A DNA stretch of 64,000 nucleotides, taken from VAZQ01 sp034669045. Lineage in GTDB: Bacteria; Pseudomonadota; Alphaproteobacteria; Rhizobiales; Xanthobacteraceae. The stretch is taken from assembly GCA_034669045.1 (NCBI GenBank), contig JAXDOD010000103.1, forward strand, positions 1-64,000, read 5' to 3'. Of the stretch, positions 16,253-24,781 are shown piece after piece (within the stretch, counting starts at the first letter, position 1; every line of letters starts with the position of its first letter). Made by a program: the position numbers and the translations under genes. The notes below the pieces were generated by a model. That model saw only the letters and a program-made list of their open reading frames with translations, did no database searches and was not told the DNA's origin.

Positions 16253-17344
16253 ATGAAACAAAAAATGCCGTCGATCGCCGGTTGCATGGCGCTCGCGCTC
16301 GTCGTGCTTGGCGGCGGCCAGCCGGTGGCGGCGCAGGGAACCGACTTCTACGCCGGCAAGACGCTGCGGCTCCTGGTCGGGCTCGAGGTCGGCGGCAGCG
16401 TGGACACCGCGGCGCGCATGCTGGTCGGCTATCTCAAGAAATACATTCCGGGCCATCCCAATATCGTGCTTCAGAACATGCCGAGCGCGGCCGGCGTCGG
16501 TGTCACCAATTTCCTCTATGAGAAGGCGGAGCCCGACGGGCTCACCATCCTGTACAATTCGTGGGACCCGCTGGCGCAGGCGCTCGGCGACCAGGGCCTG
16601 CGCGCGCGCTACGAGCATTTCGACTTCCTGGGCGGCCTCGGCGATGTCCGGGTCATCTATTCGCGCAGCGATGCGGTGCCCGGCGGCATCAAGACGCCGG
16701 CCGACATCATGAAGGCGCCGGACCTGATCCTGGGCTCCCTCAACTACACCAATCATTCCGGACTGTTGCCGCATCTGGCGCTCGACGTGCTCGGCGTCAA
16801 GCACCGCATCATCGTCGGCTTCCGCGGCGGCAGCGGCGTGTTCCTGGCGATGCAGCGCGGCGAGGTGCACGTACATTCGACCAGCATCGCTTCCTTCCGC
16901 AGCCGGAGCGGCGGCTTCATCAAGTCCGGCGAGGGCGTCGGCATCGCCTATCTGGTGCCGGTGGACAAGAACGGCCGCTATGACCGCAACAAGCACATCA
17001 CCGAGATGCCGGCGTTCCCCGATCTCTACAAGGACGTGCACGGCGGCAAGATGCCCGCCGGCGCGACCTGGGACGCGTTCAACTGGCTTACCAACCAGAT
17101 CGGCGAGATGACCTATATCGCGGTCGCGCCGCCGCGCACGCCGGCGGCGCCGCTCGCCGCGCTGCGCAAGGGTTTCGAGAACCTCGCGAACGATTCCGAG
17201 TTCGAGCAGGAGATGCTCACCCGCCAGGGCATTCCCTACAGCCACATCGGCGCGGCGCAAGGCCAGGCGATCTTCCGCTCGCTCGCCGACGTGGCGCCGG
17301 AGGTGCTCGCCACCGTGCGCGCTTCGACCAAGGCGCCGAATTGA
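16253..17344 (+). CDS. Bug/TctC-family periplasmic solute receptor
   Basis: A 363-residue exported binding protein. The signal peptide is at 1-28 (cleavage near VAAQ|GTD), then the Bug core DFYAGKTLRLLVGLEVGGSVD and MPSAAGVGVTNFLYEKAEPDG. ATG 16253 follows GGGAGAAAAAG. It is the only plus-strand gene within the 5.7-22.5 kb catabolic stretch and shares its upstream region with the UbiD gene, so the two are likely co-regulated. It presumably delivers or senses the aromatic acid processed by the neighbours (inference). Confidence 0.85.
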   Translation: MKQKMPSIAGCMALALVVLGGGQPVAAQGTDFYAGKTLRLLVGLEVGGSVDTAARMLVGYLKKYIPGHPNIVLQNMPSAAGVGVTNFLYEKAEPDGLTILYNSWDPLAQALGDQGLRARYEHFDFLGGLGDVRVIYSRSDAVPGGIKTPADIMKAPDLILGSLNYTNHSGLLPHLALDVLGVKHRIIVGFRGGSGVFLAMQRGEVHVHSTSIASFRSRSGGFIKSGEGVGIAYLVPVDKNGRYDRNKHITEMPAFPDLYKDVHGGKMPAGATWDAFNWLTNQIGEMTYIAVAPPRTPAAPLAALRKGFENLANDSEFEQEMLTRQGIPYSHIGAAQGQAIFRSLADVAPEVLATVRASTKAPN

Positions 17345-17361
17345 GCGGCAGCATTCGGCGC

Positions 17362-18873
17362 TCAGCCGAGCATGTTCACCTGGAAGTTGGCCCGGCGCAT
17401 CACGCCGTCGCGCGCCTCCTGCACGAGCCGCATGACGCGCGCCACGTCGACGCCGACCAGGGTTCCCCGCCATTTCTTCACCTTGCCGGCAATGAACACG
17501 CTGTCGACGTGGCCGGGATTCATCAGGTTCACGACCGCGCCCGGCGCGTTGTTGAGCGGCCAGATGTCGAACCGGTCGGCCTTGAGCATGACGATGTCGG
17601 CATCCTTGCCGGGGGTGAGCGTGCCGACCTTGCGGTCGATATTGGCGCAGCGCGCGCCCGCGATGGTGGCGAATTCGAGCATGTCGCGGCAGGTCAGCAG
17701 CGGCGGCAGGTTCTGCTCGCCGCCGCGCTTGCGCTGCAGGATCTGCAGGCGCTGGTACGCGAAGGTCGTTCGCATCAGCGTGAAGAAATCCTGCGTGATC
17801 GTCACGCCATGGTCGGAGCTCAGGCTCGGACGGAAGCCGTGCTCGAGCGCGTCTTGGATGGTCGGCGTCCCGTGCCCCATGGTCATATCGATCAGGGTGC
17901 AGAGAGAGACGTGGCCGCCGGTGTCCTTGATCTGCTTCCAGGTCGCGGCATTGATGCCGAGACAGTGGATATATTCGTCGCCTGCCTTCATGAGGCCGGC
18001 GCGCGCGAGCTCCTGCACCTGCGCGTTGAGATCGGCGCCGACCAGATGCTGAACGATTGGCACGCCGACCTCGCGTGCCAGCTTGTACACATCCGCATTG
18101 AGGTTCGCGGTCAGCGCAAGCGTCAGCAACTGGTCGGTGGAGCTGAAGTAGGTCTTCTGCAGCCGCTTGATGTCCTGCGGATACTGATGGGCCGGCCCGG
18201 CGCCGCGATGATAGGAGTGCACGGCGCGGATGCCGGATTCCTGCAGCGCGCGGATCATGGCGTCGCTGTGCTCGGGCGTGTGGCTGCACTGCGAAATGTC
18301 GACGATCGCGGTGGTGCCGATGTCGATCATGGCGAGCGCCGTCACCAGCATTCCCGCATAGGCGTCCGCCGCCTGGTAGACCGGCGTCAGCGTCGTCTGA
18401 ACGTCGCGATTGTAGTCGGGATTGAGCAGCCCGTCGGCCATGAATCCGCGCAGCAGGCCCTGATAGGAATGAACGTGGGTATCGACGAAACCGGGGATGA
18501 GGATGCGGTTTCCCGCATCCACCACGGCGACGCCGTCTCCGGACGCCGCGATGTTCGGCCGGATCTCGCGGATCTTGCCGTCCTCGATCAGGACATCGGC
18601 GTTCGCGAAGTCGCCGACCTGCCGGTCGAGCGTGAGCACCACGCCGCCCTTGATGAGGATGCGGCGCTCACCTTGCAACCGGGCGAGGTCGGGATCGCCT
18701 TGCGCGGGCGCGGAGGCGGGCAGCATCGGGAGTGCTGCGCCGCCCGCCACGATCGCGGCGCCCGCCTTGAGGAAGCGGCGGCGCGACGTCGCCGTCGCTG
18801 CGAGAGGGACCGGCTCCTCGCAGCATGCGCACATGGCGCCAAGCATCGGGTTCTTGTGATGCGGGGTTTTCAT
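17362..18873 (-). CDS. Tat-exported metal-dependent amidohydrolase (tandem copy 1)
   Basis: A 503-residue amidohydrolase-superfamily protein of the AtzA/SsnA/guanine-deaminase type. A long N-terminus with CACC precedes a perfect twin-arginine motif SRRRFLKAG (30-38) and an Ala-rich helix ending APAQG. Metal ligands: H133-x-H135 (DTHVHSYQG), a His in IVQHLVG, a second in IHCLGI, and the Asp in SSDHGV. It would hydrolyse an amide, ester or C-N/C-halogen bond in the periplasm. ATG 18873 has GGGAGGAG upstream. It is a paralogue of the next gene, 64 bp away, with near-identical DNA around 18530-18650. The Bug gene ends 17 bp from its stop, convergent. Confidence 0.9.
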   Translation of the reverse strand: MKTPHHKNPMLGAMCACCEEPVPLAATATSRRRFLKAGAAIVAGGAALPMLPASAPAQGDPDLARLQGERRILIKGGVVLTLDRQVGDFANADVLIEDGKIREIRPNIAASGDGVAVVDAGNRILIPGFVDTHVHSYQGLLRGFMADGLLNPDYNRDVQTTLTPVYQAADAYAGMLVTALAMIDIGTTAIVDISQCSHTPEHSDAMIRALQESGIRAVHSYHRGAGPAHQYPQDIKRLQKTYFSSTDQLLTLALTANLNADVYKLAREVGVPIVQHLVGADLNAQVQELARAGLMKAGDEYIHCLGINAATWKQIKDTGGHVSLCTLIDMTMGHGTPTIQDALEHGFRPSLSSDHGVTITQDFFTLMRTTFAYQRLQILQRKRGGEQNLPPLLTCRDMLEFATIAGARCANIDRKVGTLTPGKDADIVMLKADRFDIWPLNNAPGAVVNLMNPGHVDSVFIAGKVKKWRGTLVGVDVARVMRLVQEARDGVMRRANFQVNMLG

Positions 18874-18937
18874 GTCGTGCTCCTCCCTCGTTGGCTGTGG
18901 CGTGCGCCGGCTGCTCCGTCATGCGGCTGCGCTGTCG

Positions 18938-20380
18938 TCAGCCGAGCAGGCTGACCTCGAAACCGGAGCGGCGGAACACCGCCTCGCGCGCTTCCTGCGC
19001 AAGCCGCAGCACGCGCGGCACGTCGACGCCGACCAGGTTGCCGCGCCATTTTCTCACCTTGCCGGCGATGAACACGCTTTCAACGTGGCTCGGGTTCATC
19101 AGGTTGGCGACCACGCTCGGCGCGTTGTTGAGCGGCCAGATGTCGAGGCGGTCGGCCTTGAGCACGACGATGTCGGCCTCCTTGCCGGGCGTGAGCGTGC
19201 CGACCTTGCCGTCGACGCCGGCGGCGCGCGCGCCCGCGATGGTGGCGAACTCCAGCACCTCGCGGCAGGTGAGAAGCGCCGGCAAATCCTGCTCGCCGCT
19301 GCGCTTGCGCTGCAGGATGCGCAGGCGCTGCAGGTTGAAGGTCGTGCGCATCAGCGAGAACATGTCCTGCGCCACCGTGGTCCCATGGTCGGAGCTCAGC
19401 GACGGCCGCACGCCGCGGTCGAGCGCGTCCTGCACCGAGGGCAGGCCGTGCGCCATCGCCATTTCCAGCGGCGGCGACATGGAGATGCGGCCGCCGATGT
19501 CCTTGATCATCTGCCAAGCCGCGTCGTTGAGATGCGTGCAGTGGATGAAGAGGTCACCTTCGCGCAGCACCCCGGCGCGCCCGAGCGCGAGGCCCGGGTC
19601 GGAATTGATCCGGAAGTGCATCACCGCCGGCACCCCGACCGCGCGCGCCGCCTCCACCACCTTGGCCTCCAGGCTTGCGCCCAGGCCAAGCGTGAGCAAC
19701 TGGTCCTTGGTGCTGAAATAGGTCTTCTGCAGGCGCGTCAGGTCCTGCGGCCATTGCATCGCGGTTCCCGCGCCGCGCGAATAGCCGTAGAGTGCGCGTA
19801 TGCCGGCCTCCTGCAGCGCGCGGATATTGGCGTCGCTGTGCTCCGGCGTGTGGCTGATCTGCGAGAGGTCGACGATCGTGGTCGTCCCCATCTCGATGAA
19901 GGCGAGCGCCGTCGCCAGCACGCCGGCATAGACGTCCGTCGGCGCATAGGCCGGCGTGAGCTTGTTCTGGACGTCCCGGTTGTAATCAGGATCGACCAGG
20001 CCGTTGGGCAACGAGCTCCGCAGCAGTCCCTGGTAGGAATGGCTGTGGGTGTCGATGAAGCCGGGTACGAGGATGCGGTTTGTTGCATCCACGACCGCGA
20101 CGCCGTCTCCGGACGCCGCGATGTTCGGCCGGATCTCGCGGATCTTGCCGTCCTCGATCAGGATGTCGGCGTTCGCGAAATCGCCGACCTGACGGTCGAG
20201 CGTGAGCACCACGCCGCCTTTGAGCAGGATGCGCCGCTGGCCTTGCAACTGCGCGAGGTCGGGATCGCCTTGCGCGGCCGCGGGCTGGGGCAGCATCGGT
20301 GACGCCGTCGCGCCGGCGGCCAGCGCCGCGCCTGCGGTCAGAAACGCGCGGCGTGAGGTGGGATAGTCCTGCTCATTCAT
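18938..20380 (-). CDS. Tat-exported metal-dependent amidohydrolase (tandem copy 2)
   Basis: A 480-residue paralogue of the preceding gene with the same domain order. Tat motif SRRAFLTAG (9-17), signal end about AAAQG, metal pair H112-x-H114 (DTHSHSYQG), His in VMHFRI, His in IHCTHL and Asp in SSDHGT. The two copies match closely outside the active-site loops. They differ at loops next to the metal site: HLVGADLN versus HFRINSDP, and LCTLIDM versus MSPPLEM. This suggests duplication followed by a change of substrate. ATG 20380 has AAGGAG upstream. It lies in a run with the alpha/beta hydrolase and MFS genes. Confidence 0.9.
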   Translation of the reverse strand: MNEQDYPTSRRAFLTAGAALAAGATASPMLPQPAAAQGDPDLAQLQGQRRILLKGGVVLTLDRQVGDFANADILIEDGKIREIRPNIAASGDGVAVVDATNRILVPGFIDTHSHSYQGLLRSSLPNGLVDPDYNRDVQNKLTPAYAPTDVYAGVLATALAFIEMGTTTIVDLSQISHTPEHSDANIRALQEAGIRALYGYSRGAGTAMQWPQDLTRLQKTYFSTKDQLLTLGLGASLEAKVVEAARAVGVPAVMHFRINSDPGLALGRAGVLREGDLFIHCTHLNDAAWQMIKDIGGRISMSPPLEMAMAHGLPSVQDALDRGVRPSLSSDHGTTVAQDMFSLMRTTFNLQRLRILQRKRSGEQDLPALLTCREVLEFATIAGARAAGVDGKVGTLTPGKEADIVVLKADRLDIWPLNNAPSVVANLMNPSHVESVFIAGKVRKWRGNLVGVDVPRVLRLAQEAREAVFRRSGFEVSLLG

Positions 20381-20443
20381 ATCGACCTACTCCTTGTTGT
20401 TGGATGGCACGCCTGGTACGGCGGGTTCGATGGCCCTGCGCAT

Positions 20444-21265
20444 TCACTCCGCCGCCCGCGTGGCCGGGCGGGCTTCGCAGCGCGCATGTGATTGCATGAA
20501 AGCGAGCGCGTGTCGCGCACACAGATCGGGTTCGACCGCCGCGATATGATAGCTGTCGCCCGCAACCACGATCACGCGCGCGTCCGGAATGCGCGCGGCA
20601 TAGCGTTCGACCGCCGCGACCGACTGCAGGCCGCTCTCCTGCGTGGTCACGATCAGGGTCGGTGCGGCGATCAGCGGCAGCCGGTCGTCAAGGTTCATGT
20701 CGACGAGGGACGATGATACGCCGAGCGCGGCGCGCTGGCTGGTCGCGCCCATGAGCTCGGTCCACCAGTCAAGCTGCGCCTGCGAGGCGGTGCTGCCGAG
20801 CCGCGCCCGCATGGTCTCCGCCGCCCAGCGCCGCACGCCCTTGGTCCGGATGGCTTCGGCGTTGCCGCTGCCGACGCCGCGGGCCGGCGACCCGAAGATG
20901 CACAGCGACGGGAAACGCTGCGGCTGGTCGCTGGCGAGTTGCAGCGCGATCGAGCCGCCATATTTGGCGCCGATCAGGTGGCAAGTCCCGATCTTGAGGG
21001 CGTCCAGAAAGCGCGCGATGTCGGCCGCGAGCTGCATCGCGGTCCAGCCGTAGCCGGGCGGCTCGGTCGAGGCGCCGAACCCCGGCATGTCCAGGCGCAC
21101 CACGCGATAGCTGCCGGCAAGGGTGGGGACCCAGGGGAGCCAGGCGCGCGAGGATTCCGAATTGCCGTGGATCATCACCACCGTCTCGGGACTGGTCCAA
21201 GGCGGGCCGAACCAATCATCCTCGTAGAAGACCCAAACCTCGGGCCTGATCTCCACCTTGTGCAT
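20444..21265 (-). CDS. Alpha/beta-hydrolase fold protein with Lys at the nucleophile elbow
   Basis: A 273-residue alpha/beta hydrolase. The oxyanion region MIHGNSESSRAW (31-42), core LDMPGFGAST and C-terminal His (GDSYHIAAVEPD) are present. The nucleophile elbow reads G99-A-K101-Y-G103 instead of G-x-S-x-G; the Lys codon is unambiguous. It may therefore not be a classical serine hydrolase. ATG 21265 has GGAGGATGCG upstream. It ends 63 bp before the tandem amidohydrolases and starts 54 bp after the MFS gene on the same strand, so an operon is likely. Confidence 0.86.
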   Translation of the reverse strand: MHKVEIRPEVWVFYEDDWFGPPWTSPETVVMIHGNSESSRAWLPWVPTLAGSYRVVRLDMPGFGASTEPPGYGWTAMQLAADIARFLDALKIGTCHLIGAKYGGSIALQLASDQPQRFPSLCIFGSPARGVGSGNAEAIRTKGVRRWAAETMRARLGSTASQAQLDWWTELMGATSQRAALGVSSSLVDMNLDDRLPLIAAPTLIVTTQESGLQSVAAVERYAARIPDARVIVVAGDSYHIAAVEPDLCARHALAFMQSHARCEARPATRAAE

Positions 21266-21319
21266 CGCATCCTCCGGCCGAGCATTGTGGCCACTCCGGC
21301 CGCGACTGCAAGACAGGCG

Positions 21320-22483
21320 CTAGGCATTCCTGCGCAACCGGATCGCGGCTCCGGCCCCGACGAGGCTCAGCCCCAGCACCAGAAAGATGCTGCCGGCGCC
21401 GCTCGCGGCGGCGATCAGCCCGGCCACGACCGGGATGGTGAACTGCCCGATGCGGTTGCCCATCATCCGCAGCGAATTGGTGGTGCCGCGGACGTCGGGT
21501 GTGACCAGCGCGAGCACGCTCGAAATGCTGGCGGTGACGGCGATGCCGAGCGCGCAGCCGGCGGCCGCGATCACCACGAACATCAGCGGCAGCGGCAGCG
21601 GCGCGGCAATGCCGAGATAGCTGATGCCGCTGCCGACCGTGCTCGCGAACATGAGCGGCCAGCGCCCCATCCACTCGTTCAGCCGGGCGAAGATGAACCG
21701 CGACACCATCGACGCCACCGCGCGCGTGGCGAGCAGCATCCCGACCACGTCGACCGCCATGCCGCGTTCGGCGCCGAGGATCGGGAGATAGACGACCACC
21801 AGGTCCTGCGCCGCGACCGTCACGACGCTGATGAAGAAGATCGCGCGCAGCCCGGGAAAGCGAAGGATGTCGCGCACCGGCACCGGCTTGCTGCCTTCGA
21901 CGCGCGCCGCCGGCGGGCTTGCCGGCCGCAGCATGAAGCAGCTCGCGCAGGAGCAGGCCGCCGCGCCGACCCCGATCCAGAACAGCAACTGCGTCGGCGG
22001 AATGCTGGCCGAGCCGCCGGCCCAGCCGACGATATAGGGTCCCACGCCTTGCCCCAGCGCATTGGCGACCATGTAGTTGGCGAGCATCCGGTCGATCGCG
22101 CCGGGGCCGCCGTGGCGCGTGCACAGGACCTGCTGGCTGATGACCAGCATCAGGTGCCCGATGCCGAGGACGGCGGTGAACACCAGCAGTCCGGCGAGCG
22201 AATGCCACAAGGCCAGCCCCGCGCAAGCGGTGACCTGCAGGATGCCGCCGATCCAGGCCGTGCGGGCGTCGTTGCCGCGGTCGATGAAGCGGCCGACCGA
22301 CACGGCGAAGATCATCGGCAGGATCGCGAACGCGGCCGTGATGATGCCGAGCCATACCACCGACAGGCCGAGCTCGATCGCGCGGTAGGAGATCGTCACC
22401 CGCACGAGTGAGGTCGTGACCTGCTCGAAGAACGCGGTGGCCAGGATGGAAACGATGAAGTGGAAGGTCATGGCGCCGCGCAT
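21320..22483 (-). CDS. Major facilitator superfamily transporter
   Basis: A 387-residue membrane protein with about 11-12 hydrophobic helices and an MFS-type loop after the second helix (VGRFIDRGNDARTAW). It is probably first of a minus-strand operon with the alpha/beta hydrolase and amidohydrolases and could import or export their substrate or product. ATG 22483 is used; ATG 22471 (MTFHFIVSILAT) is an equally plausible start, since neither has a strong ribosome site. The IS1595-like element is inserted 62-70 bp upstream of this gene and may have displaced or replaced its promoter. Confidence 0.86.
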   Translation of the reverse strand: MRGAMTFHFIVSILATAFFEQVTTSLVRVTISYRAIELGLSVVWLGIITAAFAILPMIFAVSVGRFIDRGNDARTAWIGGILQVTACAGLALWHSLAGLLVFTAVLGIGHLMLVISQQVLCTRHGGPGAIDRMLANYMVANALGQGVGPYIVGWAGGSASIPPTQLLFWIGVGAAACSCASCFMLRPASPPAARVEGSKPVPVRDILRFPGLRAIFFISVVTVAAQDLVVVYLPILGAERGMAVDVVGMLLATRAVASMVSRFIFARLNEWMGRWPLMFASTVGSGISYLGIAAPLPLPLMFVVIAAAGCALGIAVTASISSVLALVTPDVRGTTNSLRMMGNRIGQFTIPVVAGLIAAASGAGSIFLVLGLSLVGAGAAIRLRRNA

Positions 22484-22544
22484 GCGAGGCCGGGACCTTT
22501 GCGACCCGGCATCTCACCATAGTGCGCTATCGTGGCGTGCGGCG

Positions 22545-22553
22545 AATATTTCC
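22545..22553. repeat. Target-site duplication, left copy
   Basis: AATATTTCC directly outside the left end of the IS1595-like element; identical to 24822-24830. The element's outer base is ambiguous, so the duplication is 8 or 9 bp; 8 bp is usual for this family. Confidence 0.8.
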
Positions 22554-22585
22554 GTAGTGTCGGGCGATTATCCGGGGCTTGACTA
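22554..22585 (+). repeat. Left terminal inverted repeat of the IS1595-like element
   Basis: GTAGTGTC followed almost at once by a block ending CTTGACTA. The same two blocks occur inverted at the right end, where about 8 extra bases (CTAATTTA on the reverse strand) separate them. Confidence 0.75.
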
Positions 22586-22654
22586 GACACTAGTACAGAC
22601 AGCATAATTGTCCTATCCTCCCCCTACTACTTATGGGGGGTGGGGGAGGTAGTT

Positions 22655-23575
22655 GTGGCGAAGCGCCATCTCGTCGTCAGAAGCTCGGAGCCGCGCCCCG
22701 AAGATACGATCAGCCTCTATTTCAAGCTTAAGGATGGCCAAAAGGCCGACCTAGAGATTGTTGCGGCCGCAGCGCTGGAATGGGTAGCAGCAGTCAGGGC
22801 GGCAGCTCGTGATCTCGCTCCAGAAGCTCAAATCCGCGTCGAACTAATCGACGCCAGCGAAAGCAGCCTAAAACTCAACACCATTTTTGATTGGATAGAA
22901 GGCCAACTAAAGCAGATTGAAAAAGGTTCTGGGCGCTATCCAAGACTGAAGAAACTGGCGTTAGCTTTGGCGATTTTTATTCCTACTACTGGCGCCCAAA
23001 CAATTACCTACTGGTTCGGGCCACAACAGGTCGCGGTCTTAAGTACAGAGGACCGAAAGCTATTAGAGGACAACAAGCAGCTAATGGAAGAAATGCTCGG
23101 TCGCGTCCGCAAAAATCCTGAAGTTGAAATCAAGCGTCAGCAATTCTTCAAACTTCTTGAACGCGATTCTTCCATCACCGGCGCTGGCATCTCAGAGGGG
23201 CGTAGCCGCCCGCCTTTGATCATGATCCCAAGCAACCAATTTGCCGAACGAAGTGGTCTTTGGGTTCCTGCCGAAGAGACCGACGAACACGTCATATATC
23301 CCATTGTAGACGTTACATTGATTGCACCTATGCTTGTGCCCGTTCCTCGCTCATGGAGATTTCAACCGACTGATGGCCTCCCTGAGTTCGGCGCGGTCAT
23401 GCGAGACAAAAGCTTTCTGGCCGCACTTGAACACGATCACGTCAAGGAAAGTCTCAGAGTGGGCATTCGTATGACCTTGAGGCTCGCAATAAAGGAGTAC
23501 AATGTAGGCGGCGTTTGGTTAGTGAGACGGGGCGGAAGATCGGTAGTCCAAGTTATTTCGCCAAAAGTTGATTAA
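22655..23575 (+). CDS. Passenger gene 1: single-TM protein of unknown function
   Basis: A 306-residue protein that I do not recognise. The N-terminal ~100 residues look like an alpha/beta domain (AKRHLVVRSSEPRPEDTI, RVELIDASESSLKLN). A hydrophobic segment lies at about 107-127 (KLALALAIFIPTTGAQTITY), followed by a charged helical region (LSTEDRKLLEDNKQLMEEML) and a beta-rich C-terminus ending VVQVISPKVD. GTG 22655 is chosen for its GGGGGAGGT site 5-7 bases upstream; an in-frame GTG at 22640 is the alternative. Codon use (many AAA, TTA, AAT, CAA) differs from the GC-rich flanks, so it is transferred DNA. It overlaps the convergent gene by 4 bp. Confidence 0.78.
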   Translation: MAKRHLVVRSSEPRPEDTISLYFKLKDGQKADLEIVAAAALEWVAAVRAAARDLAPEAQIRVELIDASESSLKLNTIFDWIEGQLKQIEKGSGRYPRLKKLALALAIFIPTTGAQTITYWFGPQQVAVLSTEDRKLLEDNKQLMEEMLGRVRKNPEVEIKRQQFFKLLERDSSITGAGISEGRSRPPLIMIPSNQFAERSGLWVPAEETDEHVIYPIVDVTLIAPMLVPVPRSWRFQPTDGLPEFGAVMRDKSFLAALEHDHVKESLRVGIRMTLRLAIKEYNVGGVWLVRRGGRSVVQVISPKVD

Positions 23576-23772
23576 GGTCGCTGCTTTCCCGCAAACCAGA
23601 AAAGAACAACGAGCGCAACGAATGAACATGCCGCGACGATAAATGTAGTTCCCGGAGAAAGCCGCCAAAACGCATACAGACACACCAATGCTGTCAGCGT
23701 GATTGCCAATCCAGAAATCCACTGGCGTTTCGTTTCCACGGGATACGATGCTCTATGCATACTCTTTTTCAT
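23572..23772 (-). CDS. Passenger gene 2: small two-TM membrane protein
   Basis: A 66-residue protein with two predicted helices (ISGLAITLTALVCLYAFWRL and FIVAACSFVALVVLFWFAG) joined by a very short turn (SPGTT), and basic ends. ATG 23770-23772 has AGGGA close upstream. Its stop overlaps the stop region of passenger gene 1 by 4 bp on the opposite strand. Size and topology are compatible with a toxin, immunity or accessory membrane peptide, but no family is recognised. Confidence 0.6.
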   Translation of the reverse strand: MKKSMHRASYPVETKRQWISGLAITLTALVCLYAFWRLSPGTTFIVAACSFVALVVLFWFAGKQRP

Positions 23773-23818
23773 TTTCCCTGAGAGCGCTTCCGCCTACTCT
23801 TGCGGGGCCTAGTGCGCC

Positions 23819-24730
23819 TCAGCACCCTGCTATAGCGGCACCGAAGATATCGGAGTTATTGCGGTTGTTGTAGCGGAAAGCAAATTCCGCGACGTACAGC
23901 GGCAGATATTTCTTGCTGACCTTGTGGAACGTGCCGACGCAGCCGCGCTTGATCAGCGACCAGAAGCCTTCGATGGTTTGCGTGTGCACCGCGCCGACAA
24001 CGTACTGCTCTTTCGAGTGCTGGATGACTTCGTGCGGATAACTCTTGGCGGTAAGGTGCTTATAGCCAACCCACTCATCAGTGCAGAGCAAGTTGACCTT
24101 GTTGGAAACCGCCTCTTGAATGAACGCTTCGAGCGTTGAAGCGCGCACGTTGTCGATCACACGAGCAATGACGTTGCCCTTGCGCTTCACCGCGCCGATA
24201 GCAGCAATCTTGCCCGAACCGATGCCGCCAGTGCCAAGACCAAGGCCGCGCTTGTCTTTGTTTTTGGCGAGTTCGCCGACGAAAGTTTCATCAACCTCGA
24301 CAATGCCGCCAAGCTTTTCCTCTGGAGCGACGAGCGCCGCGCGGATTTTATGACACATGGAATGTGCGGTGCCGTAAGAGCCGAAACCCATCATCCGCTG
24401 GATTTGAAGCGCACTCATTCCCTTTTTGCTGGCGAGCATAAAATGCACGACGCGGAACCAGTCACGGAGCGGCTTGTTCGTGTTCTCAAAGATCGTTCCT
24501 GCAATCACAGAAAACCGATAACCGCCTACAGGCGTGCACGCATAGCACTGCCATTTGAACGGCATCGTCCTAACCGGAAATATCCGCTTGCCATCGTGGC
24601 AGCGCGGGCACTCGACGCCTTCTGGCCAGCGGCGGGCCTGCAAGTAAGCCTTGCAATGATCCTCATTCGGAAACGCCGCATCGAATTGGGCGACGGTCAT
24701 CTGGGGGACAGACTTCGGACGGCGGGCCAT
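23819..24730 (-). CDS. IS1595-family (ISXO2-like) transposase
   Basis: A 303-residue transposase with an N-terminal zinc ribbon (CPRCHDGKR ... WQCYAC, about 40-64), a helical linker (SALQIQRMMGFGSYGTAHSM) and the catalytic ISXO2-like core: Asp in IVEVDETFVG, Asp in LLCTDEWVGY and the VHTQTIEGFWSLIKRG motif. Full length for the family and without frameshift, so likely active. The start has a GGAGGAAA-type site in the minus strand upstream of ATG 24730. It is the only transposase in the window. Confidence 0.93.
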   Translation of the reverse strand: MARRPKSVPQMTVAQFDAAFPNEDHCKAYLQARRWPEGVECPRCHDGKRIFPVRTMPFKWQCYACTPVGGYRFSVIAGTIFENTNKPLRDWFRVVHFMLASKKGMSALQIQRMMGFGSYGTAHSMCHKIRAALVAPEEKLGGIVEVDETFVGELAKNKDKRGLGLGTGGIGSGKIAAIGAVKRKGNVIARVIDNVRASTLEAFIQEAVSNKVNLLCTDEWVGYKHLTAKSYPHEVIQHSKEQYVVGAVHTQTIEGFWSLIKRGCVGTFHKVSKKYLPLYVAEFAFRYNNRNNSDIFGAAIAGC

Positions 24731-24781
24731 GACTTTCCTCCTAGCAATCTAGCAAGAGAGAGTATGGCGGAAAATCCCTAG

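Noticed and set aside
18530..20215. Repeat element shared between 18530-18650 and 20095-20215
   Set aside because: It is coding sequence common to the two paralogous amidohydrolases, not an independent repeat.
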